A stretch of 64,000 bases of DNA from Betaproteobacteria bacterium. GTDB taxonomy: Bacteria > Pseudomonadota > Gammaproteobacteria > Burkholderiales > Casimicrobiaceae. The notes beneath the pieces were generated by a model. The model worked only from the letters and a program-made list of their open reading frames with translations, made no database searches and was not told the DNA's origin. This document shows positions 39,771 through 49,006 of this stretch, piece after piece (position 1 is the stretch's first letter; the number at the start of each line of letters is the position of its first letter). Position numbers and translations under genes: made by a program. The stretch spans positions 1-64,000 of the forward strand of contig JADIZG010000073.1 of assembly GCA_016704895.1 (NCBI GenBank), written 5' to 3'.

Positions 39771-40519
39771 TCGCCCTCCCGTCCGCAATAGTGGTAGGTG
39801 TAGATCGTCTCGAAGCCGAACCGCCGGTAGACCGCGAGCGCGGGCTCGTTGTCCGCATCGACCTGCAGGTACGCCACGCGTGCGCCTCGGTCCCAGGCAC
39901 GCGCGAGCAGGCGCGCGACCAGCGCCGTCGCGATGCCGCGGCCGCGCGCGTGCCCGGCGGTGACCACGTCGAACACGCCGACGACGTCGCCCTCGCGCGC
40001 GGTCTTGCCGGCCGCGACCGGCGCCCCGTCGACGAGGGCCAGCACGTGCCGTCCGTCGAGCGGCGAGTGGACGAGACGCTCGCGAAGCGCGTCTCGCTGG
40101 CCGGGCGGCGAGCCGCGTAGCGCGGCGACCGCGTCCGCGAACGCGTCGATCGACGGCTCGACGAGCGCGACCTCCGCCGGGCCCTGCGAAGGAAGCTCGC
40201 GGCCGACGAGCTCCATCGCCTGGACGAGCGTCGGCTGGAACGGCCGATAGCCGCGCCGCGCCAGCGCCCCCTCGAGGTCCGCCGGGTGGACGAACGGCGT
40301 GATGCGGAACAGCGCCGGCAGCTCGCGCTCGCCGTAGACGCGCTCGCAGTGCGCGATCTTCTCGTCGAGCGGAAGCGTGGAGCCGAAGTGCGCGCTGACG
40401 CTGCGCGCGCGCTTCGCGCTGCCCGGCGACACGCGCAGCAGCCATCCGTCGTAGAAGAGCTGGCGCTGCGTCTGCAGCGCGTTCAGGCCCGCCTCCTCGA
40501 TGCGGCGCGCGTCGATCAC
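39761..40519 (-). CDS. GNAT family N-acetyltransferase
   Basis: A 252-residue acetyltransferase with the GNAT core in its C-terminal half: VVGVFDVVTAGHARGRGIAT (acetyl-CoA loop) and LQVDADNEPALAVYRRFGFE. The N-terminal half (FYDGWLLRVSPGSAKRARSV) resembles the degenerate first domain of tandem GNAT proteins. Its ATG overlaps the pgpA stop as ATGA. The substrate is unknown. Confidence 0.86.
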   Translation of the reverse strand: MIDARRIEEAGLNALQTQRQLFYDGWLLRVSPGSAKRARSVSAHFGSTLPLDEKIAHCERVYGERELPALFRITPFVHPADLEGALARRGYRPFQPTLVQAMELVGRELPSQGPAEVALVEPSIDAFADAVAALRGSPPGQRDALRERLVHSPLDGRHVLALVDGAPVAAGKTAREGDVVGVFDVVTAGHARGRGIATALVARLLARAWDRGARVAYLQVDADNEPALAVYRRFGFETIYTYHYCGREGECR

Positions 40520-41022
40520 GCCGCGATGCCCAGCGCCGTCTGCAGCCGCACGATCAGCGCGAACGCGACGAGCGTGTAGCCGGCGGCGACGATGTCGTCC
40601 GCCATCACGCCGAACCCGCCGTGCCAGTTCCGGTCGATCCCGCGTGCCGGCGGCGGCTTCACGATGTCGAAGAACCGGAACAGCAGGAACGCGACCGCCT
40701 CGCGGAACGGATCGGTCCCGGTGAAGAAGAGCACGAGCAGGAAGGCCGCGACCTCGTCGACGACGATCGCCCCGTGATCCGACACGCCGAGGTTGCGCGA
40801 CGTGACCGCCGATGCCCAGACGCCCGCGGCGAACAGGAGCACGACCGCGAGGGCGAAGCCCAGGTCACCGGTGACGTGGCGCAGCCCGTGGGCGATCGGG
40901 ATCGCGATCAGCGTTCCGAACGTGCCGGGCGCGAACGGCGCGAGCCCCGCGCCGAAGCCGAGCGCGAGGAAGTGCGCCGGATGGCGGACGAGGAACCGGA
41001 ACGTCGGCCGGGCGGCTTTCAT
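40516..41022 (-). CDS. pgpA: phosphatidylglycerophosphatase A
   Basis: PgpA dephosphorylates phosphatidylglycerophosphate in the inner membrane. The 168-residue protein contains HFLALGFGAGLAPFAPGTFG, IVVDEVAAFLLVLFF, FRFFDIVKPPPARGIDR and the closing GGFGVMADDIVAAGYTL, all hallmark PgpA motifs with the expected three to four membrane segments. It is coupled to thiL upstream by an ATGA overlap. Confidence 0.95.
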   Translation of the reverse strand: MKAARPTFRFLVRHPAHFLALGFGAGLAPFAPGTFGTLIAIPIAHGLRHVTGDLGFALAVVLLFAAGVWASAVTSRNLGVSDHGAIVVDEVAAFLLVLFFTGTDPFREAVAFLLFRFFDIVKPPPARGIDRNWHGGFGVMADDIVAAGYTLVAFALIVRLQTALGIAA

Positions 41023-42035
41023 GGCCGACGCACCGCGAAGTGGTCGAACGCACGCGGCAAGGCCGCCATCGCGGCGCCCTGCTCGTCGTTCACGACGAGG
41101 CCGTCCTTCGCGACGATGCGCCCGATGCGCGCGACCGGCACGCCGGTGTCGCGGCCCGCCGCCGCGACGCGCTCGCGCAAGGTCGGCGACGCCGAGAACA
41201 CCAGCTCGTAGTCGTCGCCGCCGGCCAGCAGGCATTGGAGCGCGAGCGAGCGCTCGGCGCCCGCGAGCTTGCGATCGAGCGCCTCCGAGCGAGGCAGCGC
41301 GGCGAGTTCGACGACCGCGCCGGCCTTCGACAGCTCGAGCAGGTGCGCGACGTCGCCGGTGAGCCCGTCGGAGACGTCGAGCATCGACGAGGCGACGCCT
41401 CGCAGCGCGGTCCCCAGCGCGACGCGCGGCGACGGCCGCTCGAGGCGTGCGACGCACGCGGCGCGTGCGGCGCCGTCGAGCGTCGTGCGCCCCTCGAGCG
41501 CCGCGAGGCCGAGCATCGCGTCGCCGAGCGTGCCCGACACCCAGAGGTCGTCGCCCGCGCGCGCGCCGCCGCGCAGGATCGCCGCGCCGGCGGGCACTTC
41601 GCCCGCGATCGTCAGGCACAGGTTGCGCGGGCCGCGCGTCGTGTCGCCGCCGACGAGGTCGACGCCGTGCTCCGCGGCGAGCGCGAACAGGCCGCGCGAG
41701 AACGCCGCGAGCCACGCGTCGTCCTCGTCGGGCAGCGCGAGCGCGAGCAGCGCCCATCGGGGCCGCGCGCCCATCGCCGCCAGGTCGGACAGGTTGACCG
41801 CGAGGATCTTGTGGCCGAGCGTCTCCGGGTCGGCGCCGGGAAGGAAATGCCGGCCCTCGACCATCATGTCGACCGCCAGCACGAGCTCGCATCCCGGGGA
41901 CGGGGCGACGACGGCCGCGTCGTCGCCGACGCCGACCCTCACCGACCGGTCGCGCGGGGGACGCGTGAAGTGCCGCGCGATCAGCGCGAACTCGCCGTGC
42001 GCCTCACCCGAGGTCTCGTCGGCGGGCCGCCCCAT
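41019..42035 (-). CDS. thiL: thiamine-monophosphate kinase
   Basis: ThiL makes thiamine diphosphate. The 338-residue protein shows VRVGVGDDAAVVAPSPGCEL, LAVDMMVEGRHFLPGADPET, LAVNLSDLAAMGARPRWALL, LVGGDTTRGPRNLCLTIAG and SMLDVSDGLTGDVAHLLE, covering the AIRS-like ATP and metal sites. It lies 12 bases after nusB, in the conserved ribH-nusB-thiL-pgpA order. Confidence 0.96.
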   Translation of the reverse strand: MGRPADETSGEAHGEFALIARHFTRPPRDRSVRVGVGDDAAVVAPSPGCELVLAVDMMVEGRHFLPGADPETLGHKILAVNLSDLAAMGARPRWALLALALPDEDDAWLAAFSRGLFALAAEHGVDLVGGDTTRGPRNLCLTIAGEVPAGAAILRGGARAGDDLWVSGTLGDAMLGLAALEGRTTLDGAARAACVARLERPSPRVALGTALRGVASSMLDVSDGLTGDVAHLLELSKAGAVVELAALPRSEALDRKLAGAERSLALQCLLAGGDDYELVFSASPTLRERVAAAGRDTGVPVARIGRIVAKDGLVVNDEQGAAMAALPRAFDHFAVRRP

Positions 42036-42047
42036 CGGCCCTCCCGG

Positions 42048-42518
42048 TCAGCCGGCGCCCGCGCCGCGCTCGCGGCGCAGCGCCGCGATCTCCGGCGCGC
42101 GCACGCTCGCCGCGTGCCGGTCCAGCACGCCGTTGACGAACTTGTGGCCGTCGGTGCCGCCGTAGGACTTCGCGAGCTCGACCGCCTCGTTGATGACGAC
42201 GCGGTAGGGGATCTCCGGGCGGTGCTCGAGCTCCCACGCGCCGATCGCGAGGATCGCCCACTCGATCGGCGAGAGCCCGGCGGCCGCACGGTCGAGCACC
42301 GGGGCGAGGTGCCCGACGGACTCGTCCGCGCCCTCGGCGAGCCCGCGCCAGAGCTCGTCGAAGTACGCCTCGTCCGCGCGCTCGAAGCCGCGGCTCGCGA
42401 CGAGGTCCGCGCGCACGTCCGCCGGCGGGCTGCCCGCGAGCCGGCGCTGGTAGAGCCCCTGCATCACGAGCTCGCGCGCGCGCCGGCGGGCCGAGGTCCT
42501 ACTGGTCGTCGAGGGCAT
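42048..42518 (-). CDS. nusB: transcription antitermination factor NusB
   Basis: NusB binds boxA RNA with S10 in rRNA antitermination. The 156-residue all-helical protein contains RRRARELVMQGLYQRRLAG, LSPIEWAILAIGAWELEHRP and PYRVVINEAVELAKSYGGTD, then GHKFVNGVLDRHAA, all typical. It overlaps the end of ribH by 20 bases, which implies coupled translation. Confidence 0.96.
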   Translation of the reverse strand: MPSTTSRTSARRRARELVMQGLYQRRLAGSPPADVRADLVASRGFERADEAYFDELWRGLAEGADESVGHLAPVLDRAAAGLSPIEWAILAIGAWELEHRPEIPYRVVINEAVELAKSYGGTDGHKFVNGVLDRHAASVRAPEIAALRRERGAGAG

Positions 42519-42963
42519 CGGAGAGGTTCGCGAGCTCGAGCGCCGCCTGAGCGGCCTCGTAGCCCTTCGTATCCATGCGCGCGAGCGCCTGCGCGTCGGT
42601 CTCGCAGGTCAGGATGCCGTTGCCGATCGGGATGCCGAACTCGAGCATCACGCTCGACACGCCCGCGGCCGACTCGTTGGACACGATCTCGAAATGGTAG
42701 GTCTCGCCGCGGACGACCGCGCCGAGCGCGACCAGCGCGTCGTAGTCGCCGTCCTGCGCGAGCCGCTGCAGCGCGAGCGGTGTCTCGAGCGCCCCCGGAA
42801 CGCTCACGACCAGGATGTCGCCGTCGGCGACGCCGGCCTCGGCGAGCGCGCGCAGCGCGCCTGCGAGCAATCCGTCGCCGATCTCAGCGTTGAAGCGCGA
42901 GACCACGATCGCGACGCGGCGGCCGGCGCCGTCGGTCGAGGGAGCGATGCGGCGCGGCGCCAT
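42499..42963 (-). CDS. ribH: 6,7-dimethyl-8-ribityllumazine synthase
   Basis: RibH condenses the pyrimidine and dihydroxybutanone phosphate to lumazine, the penultimate riboflavin step. The 154-residue protein has VAIVVSRFNAEIGDGLLAGA, VSVPGALETPLALQRLAQ, ALGAVVRGETYHFEIV (catalytic His) and GIPIGNGILTCETDAQAL. It starts three bases downstream of the ribBA stop. Confidence 0.96.
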   Translation of the reverse strand: MAPRRIAPSTDGAGRRVAIVVSRFNAEIGDGLLAGALRALAEAGVADGDILVVSVPGALETPLALQRLAQDGDYDALVALGAVVRGETYHFEIVSNESAAGVSSVMLEFGIPIGNGILTCETDAQALARMDTKGYEAAQAALELANLSDALDDQ

Positions 42964-42966
42964 CGG

Positions 42967-44076
42967 CTAGCCCGGTCCCGCGCGACGCGCGGGCGCATCC
43001 TCGTAGCCGGTCACCTCGAGGTCGAAGCCAGTCATGCTGGGCATCTTGCGCGGCTTCGCCAGCAGGCGCATCCGGCCGATGTTGAGGTCGCGCAGGATCT
43101 GCGCCCCGATGCCGTAGTTGCGGAGGTCGAGCTTCGAGCTCGCCGGCGTCTCGCTCGCCATCGCGCGGCGGCGCAGCTCCTGCGCCGACTCCGGGCGGTG
43201 CAACAGCACCATCACGCCGCGCCCGGCGCGGTCGATCGCCTCCAGCGCGGCCGCGACCGTCCACGAATGCGTCGCGTCCTGCGCGTCGAGCAGGTCGATG
43301 ACCGACAGCGGCTCGTGGACGCGGACCAGCGTCTCGACATCGGGCGAGATCGGCCCGCGCACCAGCGCGAGGTGCGTCGCGTCGGAGAGCTTGTCGCGGT
43401 AGACGACCAGCCGGAACGTCCCGTGCGGCGTCGCGATCGGGCGCTCGGCGAGGCGCTCGACCAGCTTCTCGGTGCGGCTGCGGTAGTGGATCAGGTCCGC
43501 GATCGCGCCGATCTTGAGCCCGTGCTCGGCGGCGAACGCGACCAGGTCGGGCAGCCGCGCCATCGTGCCGTCGGGCTTCATGATCTCGCAGATGACCGAC
43601 GCGGGCGTGAGCCCCGCGAGCCGCGTCAGGTCGCAGCCGGCCTCGGTGTGGCCGGCGCGCGCGAGCACGCCGCCCGGCTGCGCCATCACCGGGAAGATGT
43701 GGCCGGGATGGACGACGTCCGAGGGCTTCGCGTCTGGCGCGACGGCGATGCGGACCGTGCGCGCCCGATCGGCGGCCGAGATGCCGGTCGTGACGCCTTC
43801 CGCCGCCTCGATCGACACGGTGAAGTTCGTGCCGGTGCCCGAGCGGTTCTGGCTCACCATCAGCGGCAGCGCGAGCTGGCGGCAGCGCTCCTCGGTCAGC
43901 GTGAGGCAAACGAGGCCGCGCGCGTGCGTGGCCATGAAATTGATCGCCTCGGGCGTGACGAAGTCGGCGGCGAGCACGAGGTCGCCCTCGTTCTCGCGGT
44001 CTTCCTCGTCGACCAGCACGACCATGCGGCCGGCCTTGAGCTCGGCGACGATTTCGGGAGTGGAGGCGAGCGTCAT
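42967..44076 (-). CDS. ribBA: 3,4-dihydroxy-2-butanone 4-phosphate synthase with degenerate GTP cyclohydrolase II-like domain
   Basis: Residues 1-200 are an intact DHBP synthase: VVLVDEEDRENEGDLVLAAD, FMATHARGLVCLTLTEERC, SGTGTNFTVSIEAAEGVTTG and ARAGHTEAGCDLTRLAGL. The remaining part aligns with GTP cyclohydrolase II but lacks the zinc cysteines: where CLTGD and RCDCG should be it reads VRVHEPLSVIDLLD and ATHSWTVAAALEAID. It is therefore probably functional only for the RibB reaction, like the RibBX variants described in proteobacteria. TAGAAT at 44103-44098 is a possible -10 for the whole riboflavin cluster. Confidence 0.93.
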   Translation of the reverse strand: MTLASTPEIVAELKAGRMVVLVDEEDRENEGDLVLAADFVTPEAINFMATHARGLVCLTLTEERCRQLALPLMVSQNRSGTGTNFTVSIEAAEGVTTGISAADRARTVRIAVAPDAKPSDVVHPGHIFPVMAQPGGVLARAGHTEAGCDLTRLAGLTPASVICEIMKPDGTMARLPDLVAFAAEHGLKIGAIADLIHYRSRTEKLVERLAERPIATPHGTFRLVVYRDKLSDATHLALVRGPISPDVETLVRVHEPLSVIDLLDAQDATHSWTVAAALEAIDRAGRGVMVLLHRPESAQELRRRAMASETPASSKLDLRNYGIGAQILRDLNIGRMRLLAKPRKMPSMTGFDLEVTGYEDAPARRAGPG

Positions 44077-44126
44077 CGGGTTCCTCGTCTGAGCGACATT
44101 CTACCGCCAACCCCCGCGGAGCCCCC

Positions 44127-47045
44127 TCAGGCCCAGGCGGCCTCCCCGGCGGCCGGCGAGGCGTCGGCCCCGGGCCGCCGCACGCGGAACCAGGTGGCGT
44201 AGAGCGCCGGCAGGAACACGAGCGTCAGCACGGTCGCGATCACGAGACCGCCCATCATCGCGACCGCCATCGGCCCGAAGAAGTCGCTGCGCGTCAGCGG
44301 GATCAGCGCGAGCACGGCGGCGGCGGCCGTCAGCACGATCGGCCGGAAGCGGCGCACCGTCGCGCCGACGATCGCGTCCCACGCCGGAACGCCCGACCGG
44401 ATGTCGGTGTCGATCTGGTCGACCAGGATCACCGAGTTGCGCATGATGATGCCCGACAGCGCGATCGTGCCGAGCATCGCGACGAACCCGAACGGCTTGC
44501 CGAACGCGAGCAGCGCGGCGACGACGCCGACCAGGCCGAGCGGCGCGGTGAGCACGACCATCAGCGTGCGCGCGAGGCTGCGAAGCTGGATCATCAGCAG
44601 CGTGAGCACGGTCACGACGAGCAGCGGCACGCCTGCCGCGATCGACTTCTGCCCGCGTGCCGAGTCCTCGATCGCGCCGCCCAGCTCGATCCGGTAGCCC
44701 AGCGGCAGCGTCGCGCGGATCGGCGCGAGCTTCGGATCGATGCGGTTGGCGACGTCGGGCCCCTGGGCGTCGCCGCGCACGTCCGAGCGGACGGTGATCG
44801 TCGGCAGCCGGTTGCGCCGCCAGACGACGCCGTCCTCGAGCTTGTCGGCCGCGTCCGGGTCCGTCCGCATGACCGCGGCGACCTCGCGCGCGATGCGCCT
44901 GACCTCGCCGATGTCCTCGCCGGACACGCGGAACTGGACCGGAAACCCGACCGGTGGCCCGTTCTCGAGCCGGGAGACGCGGCCGCGCAGTTCCGGGAAG
45001 TCGGTCTCGAAGCGCTCGAGCAGGCGCGTGCGCAGGCGTTCGCGCTCGGCATTGCTCGCAGCCACCAGCATGAACTGCGCGAAGTTCGACTGCTGGAGCT
45101 GCTGGTCGAGCGGCAGGTAGAACCGGGGGCTGCCCGAGCCGACGTACGCGACGTAGCTCTCGATGCCCTGCTCCTTGTCGAGGATCGCCTCGAGCTTCTT
45201 CGCCTGCGCGAGCGTCGCCGCGAACGAGCTGCCCTCGGGAAGCCGCAGGTCGACGAGGAGCTCGGGGCGCGACGACGAGGGGAAGAACTGCTGCGGCACG
45301 AAGCGGAACGCGGCGATCGCCGCGGCGAAGACGACGAGCGTGCCGCCGAGGACGACGAACCGCCGCTCGACGCAGGCGTCGACGAACGCGCGCAGCCGCG
45401 TGTAGAACGGCGTCCGGTAGACCGCGTCGGGATCGCTCGCATCGTGGCTCGCCGCGGCCGCGGGCAGCGGGCGTCCGGTGAGCCGGGAACGCAGTCGCGC
45501 CCACAGCGACGGGCGGTGCAGCGCGTCGCCCGACGGCAGCATCCGGTAGCCGAGCCAGGGGATCACGACGACCGCCGCCACCCACGAGGCGATGAGCGCG
45601 ATTGCCGACACCTGGAAGATCGACCGCGTGTACTCGCCGGTCCCGCTCTTCGCGGTGGCGATCGGCAGGAAGCCCGCCACCGTCACCAGCGTGCCGGTCA
45701 GCATCGGGAACGCGGTCGACGTGTACGCGAAGCTCGCCGCGCGGAACCGGTCGTAGCCCTGCTCGAGCTTGATCGCCATCATCTCGACCGCGATGATCGC
45801 GTCGTCGACGAGCAGCCCCAGCGACAGGATCAGCGCGCCCAGCGAGATCTTGTGCAGCCCGATGTCGAGCATCCACATCCCGAGGAACGTCGCGGCGAGC
45901 ACCAGCGGGATCGACACGGCGACGACGAGCCCGGTGCGCAGGCCCAGGCTCACGAGCGACACCGCGAGCACGATCAGCACCGCCTCGGCGAGCGAGCGCA
46001 CGAACTGGTTCACCGAGCGCTGCACGGCGGCGGGCATGCTCGCCACCTGCACGATCTCGACGCCGACCGGCAGCTTCGTGCGCAGCCGCGCGATCTCGGC
46101 GTCGAGGTCGCGCCCGAGGTGGATCACGTCGCCGCCGGCGCCCATCGTGATGCCGATCCCGAGCGCCTCGCGTCCCTGCACGCGCATCTTCTGCTGCGGC
46201 GGGTCGGCGTAGCCGCGGCTCACCGTGGCGATGTCGCCCAGGCGCAGCACGCGCCCGCCGGCCCGGATCGAGAGGTCGCGTATCGCGTCGAGCGAGCCGT
46301 AGGCGCCGGACGGCCGGAGCGCGATCCTGTCGGTCGGCGTGTCGAAGGTTCCCGACGCGGCGACCACGTTCTGCGCCGCGAGCGTCGTGTAGATCTGCGC
46401 CGGCTCGATGCCGAGCGTCGCGAGCTTCGCGTTCGACACCTCGACGAAGACCTTCTCCTCCTGCTCGCCGATGAAGTCGACCTTGGCGACCGCGGGGACG
46501 CGCAGGAGCTCCGCGCGCACCTTGTCGCCGACGGTCTTGAGCTCGCGGTAGGCGAAGCCGTCCCCGACGATCGCGTAGATGTTCGTGTAGGTGTCGCCGA
46601 ACTCGTCGTTGAAGTACGGACCCTGGATGCCCGACGGGAGCGAGCCGCGCGCGTCGCCGATCTTCTTGCGCACCTGGTACCAGGCCTCCGGGACGCTGGC
46701 CGCCGGCGCCGTGTCGCGGATCGCGAAGAAGACCATCGACTCGCCGGGCTTCGAGTAGCTGCGCACCCAGTCGACGTTCGGGACTTCCTGCAGCTTGCGC
46801 TCGATGCGGTCGGTGAGCTGCTGCTCGACCTCGCGCGCGGAGGCGCCCGGCCAGTTCGTCCTGACGACCATCACCTTGAACGTGAACGGCGGGTCCTCGG
46901 ACTGGCCGAGCTTCGTGTACGCGATCGCGCCGAAGATCGCGCACATCGCGATCAGGAAGCGCACGAGCGAGCGGTTGTGCAGCGCCCACTCGGACAGGTT
47001 GAACCGGCCGCTGTCGGTCGCACCCGGGGGCATGACGGGAGTCAT
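44127..47045 (-). CDS. RND efflux transporter permease subunit (AcrB/MexB-type)
   Basis: A 972-residue inner-membrane drug/proton antiporter. Two homologous halves each have membrane helices and periplasmic loops; LSLGLLVDDAIIAVEMMAIK carries the conserved Asp pair of helix 4 and VGGLVI- and LVDQIDTDIR-type motifs close the second half. The overall layout fits the hydrophobe/amphiphile efflux class, at the short end of the usual 1000-1050 residues. It follows the adaptor gene by 22 bases. The substrate range cannot be predicted. Confidence 0.93.
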   Translation of the reverse strand: MTPVMPPGATDSGRFNLSEWALHNRSLVRFLIAMCAIFGAIAYTKLGQSEDPPFTFKVMVVRTNWPGASAREVEQQLTDRIERKLQEVPNVDWVRSYSKPGESMVFFAIRDTAPAASVPEAWYQVRKKIGDARGSLPSGIQGPYFNDEFGDTYTNIYAIVGDGFAYRELKTVGDKVRAELLRVPAVAKVDFIGEQEEKVFVEVSNAKLATLGIEPAQIYTTLAAQNVVAASGTFDTPTDRIALRPSGAYGSLDAIRDLSIRAGGRVLRLGDIATVSRGYADPPQQKMRVQGREALGIGITMGAGGDVIHLGRDLDAEIARLRTKLPVGVEIVQVASMPAAVQRSVNQFVRSLAEAVLIVLAVSLVSLGLRTGLVVAVSIPLVLAATFLGMWMLDIGLHKISLGALILSLGLLVDDAIIAVEMMAIKLEQGYDRFRAASFAYTSTAFPMLTGTLVTVAGFLPIATAKSGTGEYTRSIFQVSAIALIASWVAAVVVIPWLGYRMLPSGDALHRPSLWARLRSRLTGRPLPAAAASHDASDPDAVYRTPFYTRLRAFVDACVERRFVVLGGTLVVFAAAIAAFRFVPQQFFPSSSRPELLVDLRLPEGSSFAATLAQAKKLEAILDKEQGIESYVAYVGSGSPRFYLPLDQQLQQSNFAQFMLVAASNAERERLRTRLLERFETDFPELRGRVSRLENGPPVGFPVQFRVSGEDIGEVRRIAREVAAVMRTDPDAADKLEDGVVWRRNRLPTITVRSDVRGDAQGPDVANRIDPKLAPIRATLPLGYRIELGGAIEDSARGQKSIAAGVPLLVVTVLTLLMIQLRSLARTLMVVLTAPLGLVGVVAALLAFGKPFGFVAMLGTIALSGIIMRNSVILVDQIDTDIRSGVPAWDAIVGATVRRFRPIVLTAAAAVLALIPLTRSDFFGPMAVAMMGGLVIATVLTLVFLPALYATWFRVRRPGADASPAAGEAAWA

Positions 47046-47067
47046 GGGTTGGGGGCCTTCGCGACGA

Positions 47068-48192
47068 TCAGGCGCGCGGAGCGGCGGGCGCCGCCGGCGA
47101 CGGCGCGCCGTCGCCTTCCCACGGCGTCACCGCCTGGCCTTCGCGCAGCTTGTGCGCGCCGGCGGCGACGATCCACTCGCCGTTCGCGAGGCCCGACGCG
47201 ACGAGCGCGCCCTCCTCGCGGAAGCCCCCGAGCGTCACCGCACGCAGGCTCACGGTGCGCTTCGCCGGATCGTAGATCCACACCGCAGGCCTGCCGTCCG
47301 ACGCATGGTAGATCGCGGTCGACGGCACCAGCGCGGTCAGGCTCCCGGCCTCTCCCTGCAGCACGACGTTCGCGGTCATCCCCCATTGCACGGCGGCTTC
47401 GGGGGCGAGGATCGACACGCGCACCGCGAACGTGCGGGTCGCCGCGTCGACCGCCGGCGCGATCTCCCGGACCTTCGCCGGATAGACCTTGTCCGGGTGC
47501 GCCCAGAGCACGACCCCGAGTCCTCGCGCGCCCTTGAGCTCGTCGATGCGGTTCTCGGGCACCGCGATCGCGACCTCGCGCTCTTCCGCCCGCGCGAGGC
47601 GCACGACCGGCTGCCCGGCCGAGACGACCTGCCCGACTTCGGCGCTCACCGCCGTCACGACGCCGTCCACGTCGGCCACCAGCGTCGCGTAGCCGGCCTG
47701 GTTCTGCGCGACCTCCCGCTGCGCGTGCGCCTGCTCGAGCTTCGCGCGGTTCGCGTTCATCAGGTTGCGCTTCTGGTCGAGCGCGCTCGCCGAGACGAAC
47801 TTGAGCTCGTGCAGGTTCTCGTAGCGCTCGAACTCGGCCTTCGCGAACTGGTACTCGGTCTCCGCCGCCGCGACGGCCGCCTTCGCCGCCTGCGCCTGCA
47901 GCGCGACGTCGGACGGGTCGAGCCGCGCGAGCGCCTCCCCCTTGCGCACGCGCGCGCCGACGTCGACCGACCGCGCGACGAGCTTGCCGGCGATCCGGAA
48001 CCCCAGCTCCGACTCGTGGCGCGGCTTCACCTCGCCGGCGAACACCGCCATGGCGCGCGTCTCGCCCACGGACACGCGAGCGAGCTTCACCGGCCGCACG
48101 GGCTCGGGCGGCGTCTCCTGCTTCGCGCAGGCGACGAGCGTGCAGGCGAGCGCGAGCGCCGGGAGGGACGCGAAGATCGCGCGCGGCATCAT
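47068..48192 (-). CDS. RND efflux periplasmic adaptor lipoprotein
   Basis: A 374-residue membrane-fusion protein. ALACTLVACAKQ is a lipobox (LVAC), so it is probably anchored in the inner membrane by lipid. The barrel-sandwich halves (GFRIAGKLVARSVDVGARVR, VDGVVTAVSAEVGQVVSAGQ) flank an alpha-hairpin with a coiled-coil pattern (AAVAAAETEYQFAKAEFERY). It bridges the RND pump to an outer-membrane channel; no TolC-like gene is in the window. Its ATG overlaps the tetR stop (ATGA). Confidence 0.92.
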   Translation of the reverse strand: MMPRAIFASLPALALACTLVACAKQETPPEPVRPVKLARVSVGETRAMAVFAGEVKPRHESELGFRIAGKLVARSVDVGARVRKGEALARLDPSDVALQAQAAKAAVAAAETEYQFAKAEFERYENLHELKFVSASALDQKRNLMNANRAKLEQAHAQREVAQNQAGYATLVADVDGVVTAVSAEVGQVVSAGQPVVRLARAEEREVAIAVPENRIDELKGARGLGVVLWAHPDKVYPAKVREIAPAVDAATRTFAVRVSILAPEAAVQWGMTANVVLQGEAGSLTALVPSTAIYHASDGRPAVWIYDPAKRTVSLRAVTLGGFREEGALVASGLANGEWIVAAGAHKLREGQAVTPWEGDGAPSPAAPAAPRA

Positions 48193-48869
48193 GGCCTCGT
48201 CCCCGCCGCCGGCGCGGACGCCGTCTCGCCGACGACGCCGCGCCACAGCGCATTGAGCGCGCCGTCGAGGTCGTTGCCGTAGCTGAACTGGAACGCGGCC
48301 GGCTGGTCGACCGCCGCAACCGCCGGACACGCGCCGGTGGCGCCCGCCATCTGCCACAGCCCGAGGATCAGCGCGTAGCTGTGACGCAGGAGCACCAGGC
48401 CCTCGCCCGGCGCGAGCGTGCGGAAATGCCGCTCGAGGCCCGCGCCCGCGCGCTCGAGCCGATCCGCCATCCGCCGCTTGAACGCGATCGCGGACTCGGC
48501 CGGGATCGACTGCGACATCAGGCCGAACACGCGCGCCGCGAGCGGCAGGAACAGCGGCGGCTCGACCATGTGCTCGTGCGTGAGCGCGAGGATGCGCGCG
48601 ACGTCGACGCGGCCCTGGCCGTCGAGCACCGCGATCAGCGCGCGGAAGAAGCCCTGCACGTTGCGCTCGTGCAGCGCGAGCAGCAGTTCCTCCTTGCTGG
48701 GGAAGTACAGGTAGACGGTGCCCTTCGCGAGTCCCGCCTCGTCGGCGACCTCCGCGACGCTCGGTACGCGCTCGGGCGAGCGCAGCAGGAGCCGCTCGGC
48801 CGCGTCGAGCAGCGCCTGGTGGCGCTCTTCCTTGTCTTCGGCCTGGATGGCCCGCTGCCGGATTGCCAT
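48189..48869 (-). CDS. TetR family regulator of the RND efflux operon
   Basis: The 226-residue repressor has an N-terminal HTH (LLDAAERLLLRSPERVPSVA, EVADEAGLAKGTVYLYFPSK, EELLLALHE) and a helical ligand domain. It is the first gene of the tetR-adaptor-pump operon and lies directly downstream of a promoter that contains two palindromes with TetR-operator character, so it most likely represses its own operon until the pump substrate binds. Confidence 0.92.
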   Translation of the reverse strand: MAIRQRAIQAEDKEERHQALLDAAERLLLRSPERVPSVAEVADEAGLAKGTVYLYFPSKEELLLALHERNVQGFFRALIAVLDGQGRVDVARILALTHEHMVEPPLFLPLAARVFGLMSQSIPAESAIAFKRRMADRLERAGAGLERHFRTLAPGEGLVLLRHSYALILGLWQMAGATGACPAVAAVDQPAAFQFSYGNDLDGALNALWRGVVGETASAPAAGTRP

Positions 48870-48911
48870 GAGATCCGTCCCGTCTTCGTGGCGAGACCGG
48901 TTGCCGGGCTC

Positions 48912-48966
48912 AACTGACCACGAGTCATTTGAGGCGCAGCCTAAATGACCGTTGGTCAGTTGTCAA
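48912..48966 (-). promoter_or_regulatory. tetR-RND promoter with two palindromic operators
   Basis: The minus strand has a perfect -35 TTGACA (48966-48961) and, 17 bases on, TAGGCT (48943-48938) as -10. One palindrome, TGACCGTTGGTCA (48946-48958), fills the spacer; a second, TGACCACGAGTCA (48915-48927), lies near the transcription start. The two sites are 31 bases apart centre to centre and form a larger inverted repeat with 19-base arms (48912-48930 and 48943-48961). Confidence 0.82.
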
Positions 48967-49006
48967 TTGCCAGGAACGCGCGGGCAGGGACGCCGAGGGA
49001 CGGACG

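Noticed and set aside
42967..44110. FMN riboswitch upstream of ribBA
   Set aside because: Only about 50 bases separate the RND gene from ribBA, too short for the RFN element, and none of its conserved stems are visible.
44127..47045. Truncated RND pump
   Set aside because: At 972 residues it is short, but both halves, the helix-4 Asp pair and the C-terminal helices are present.
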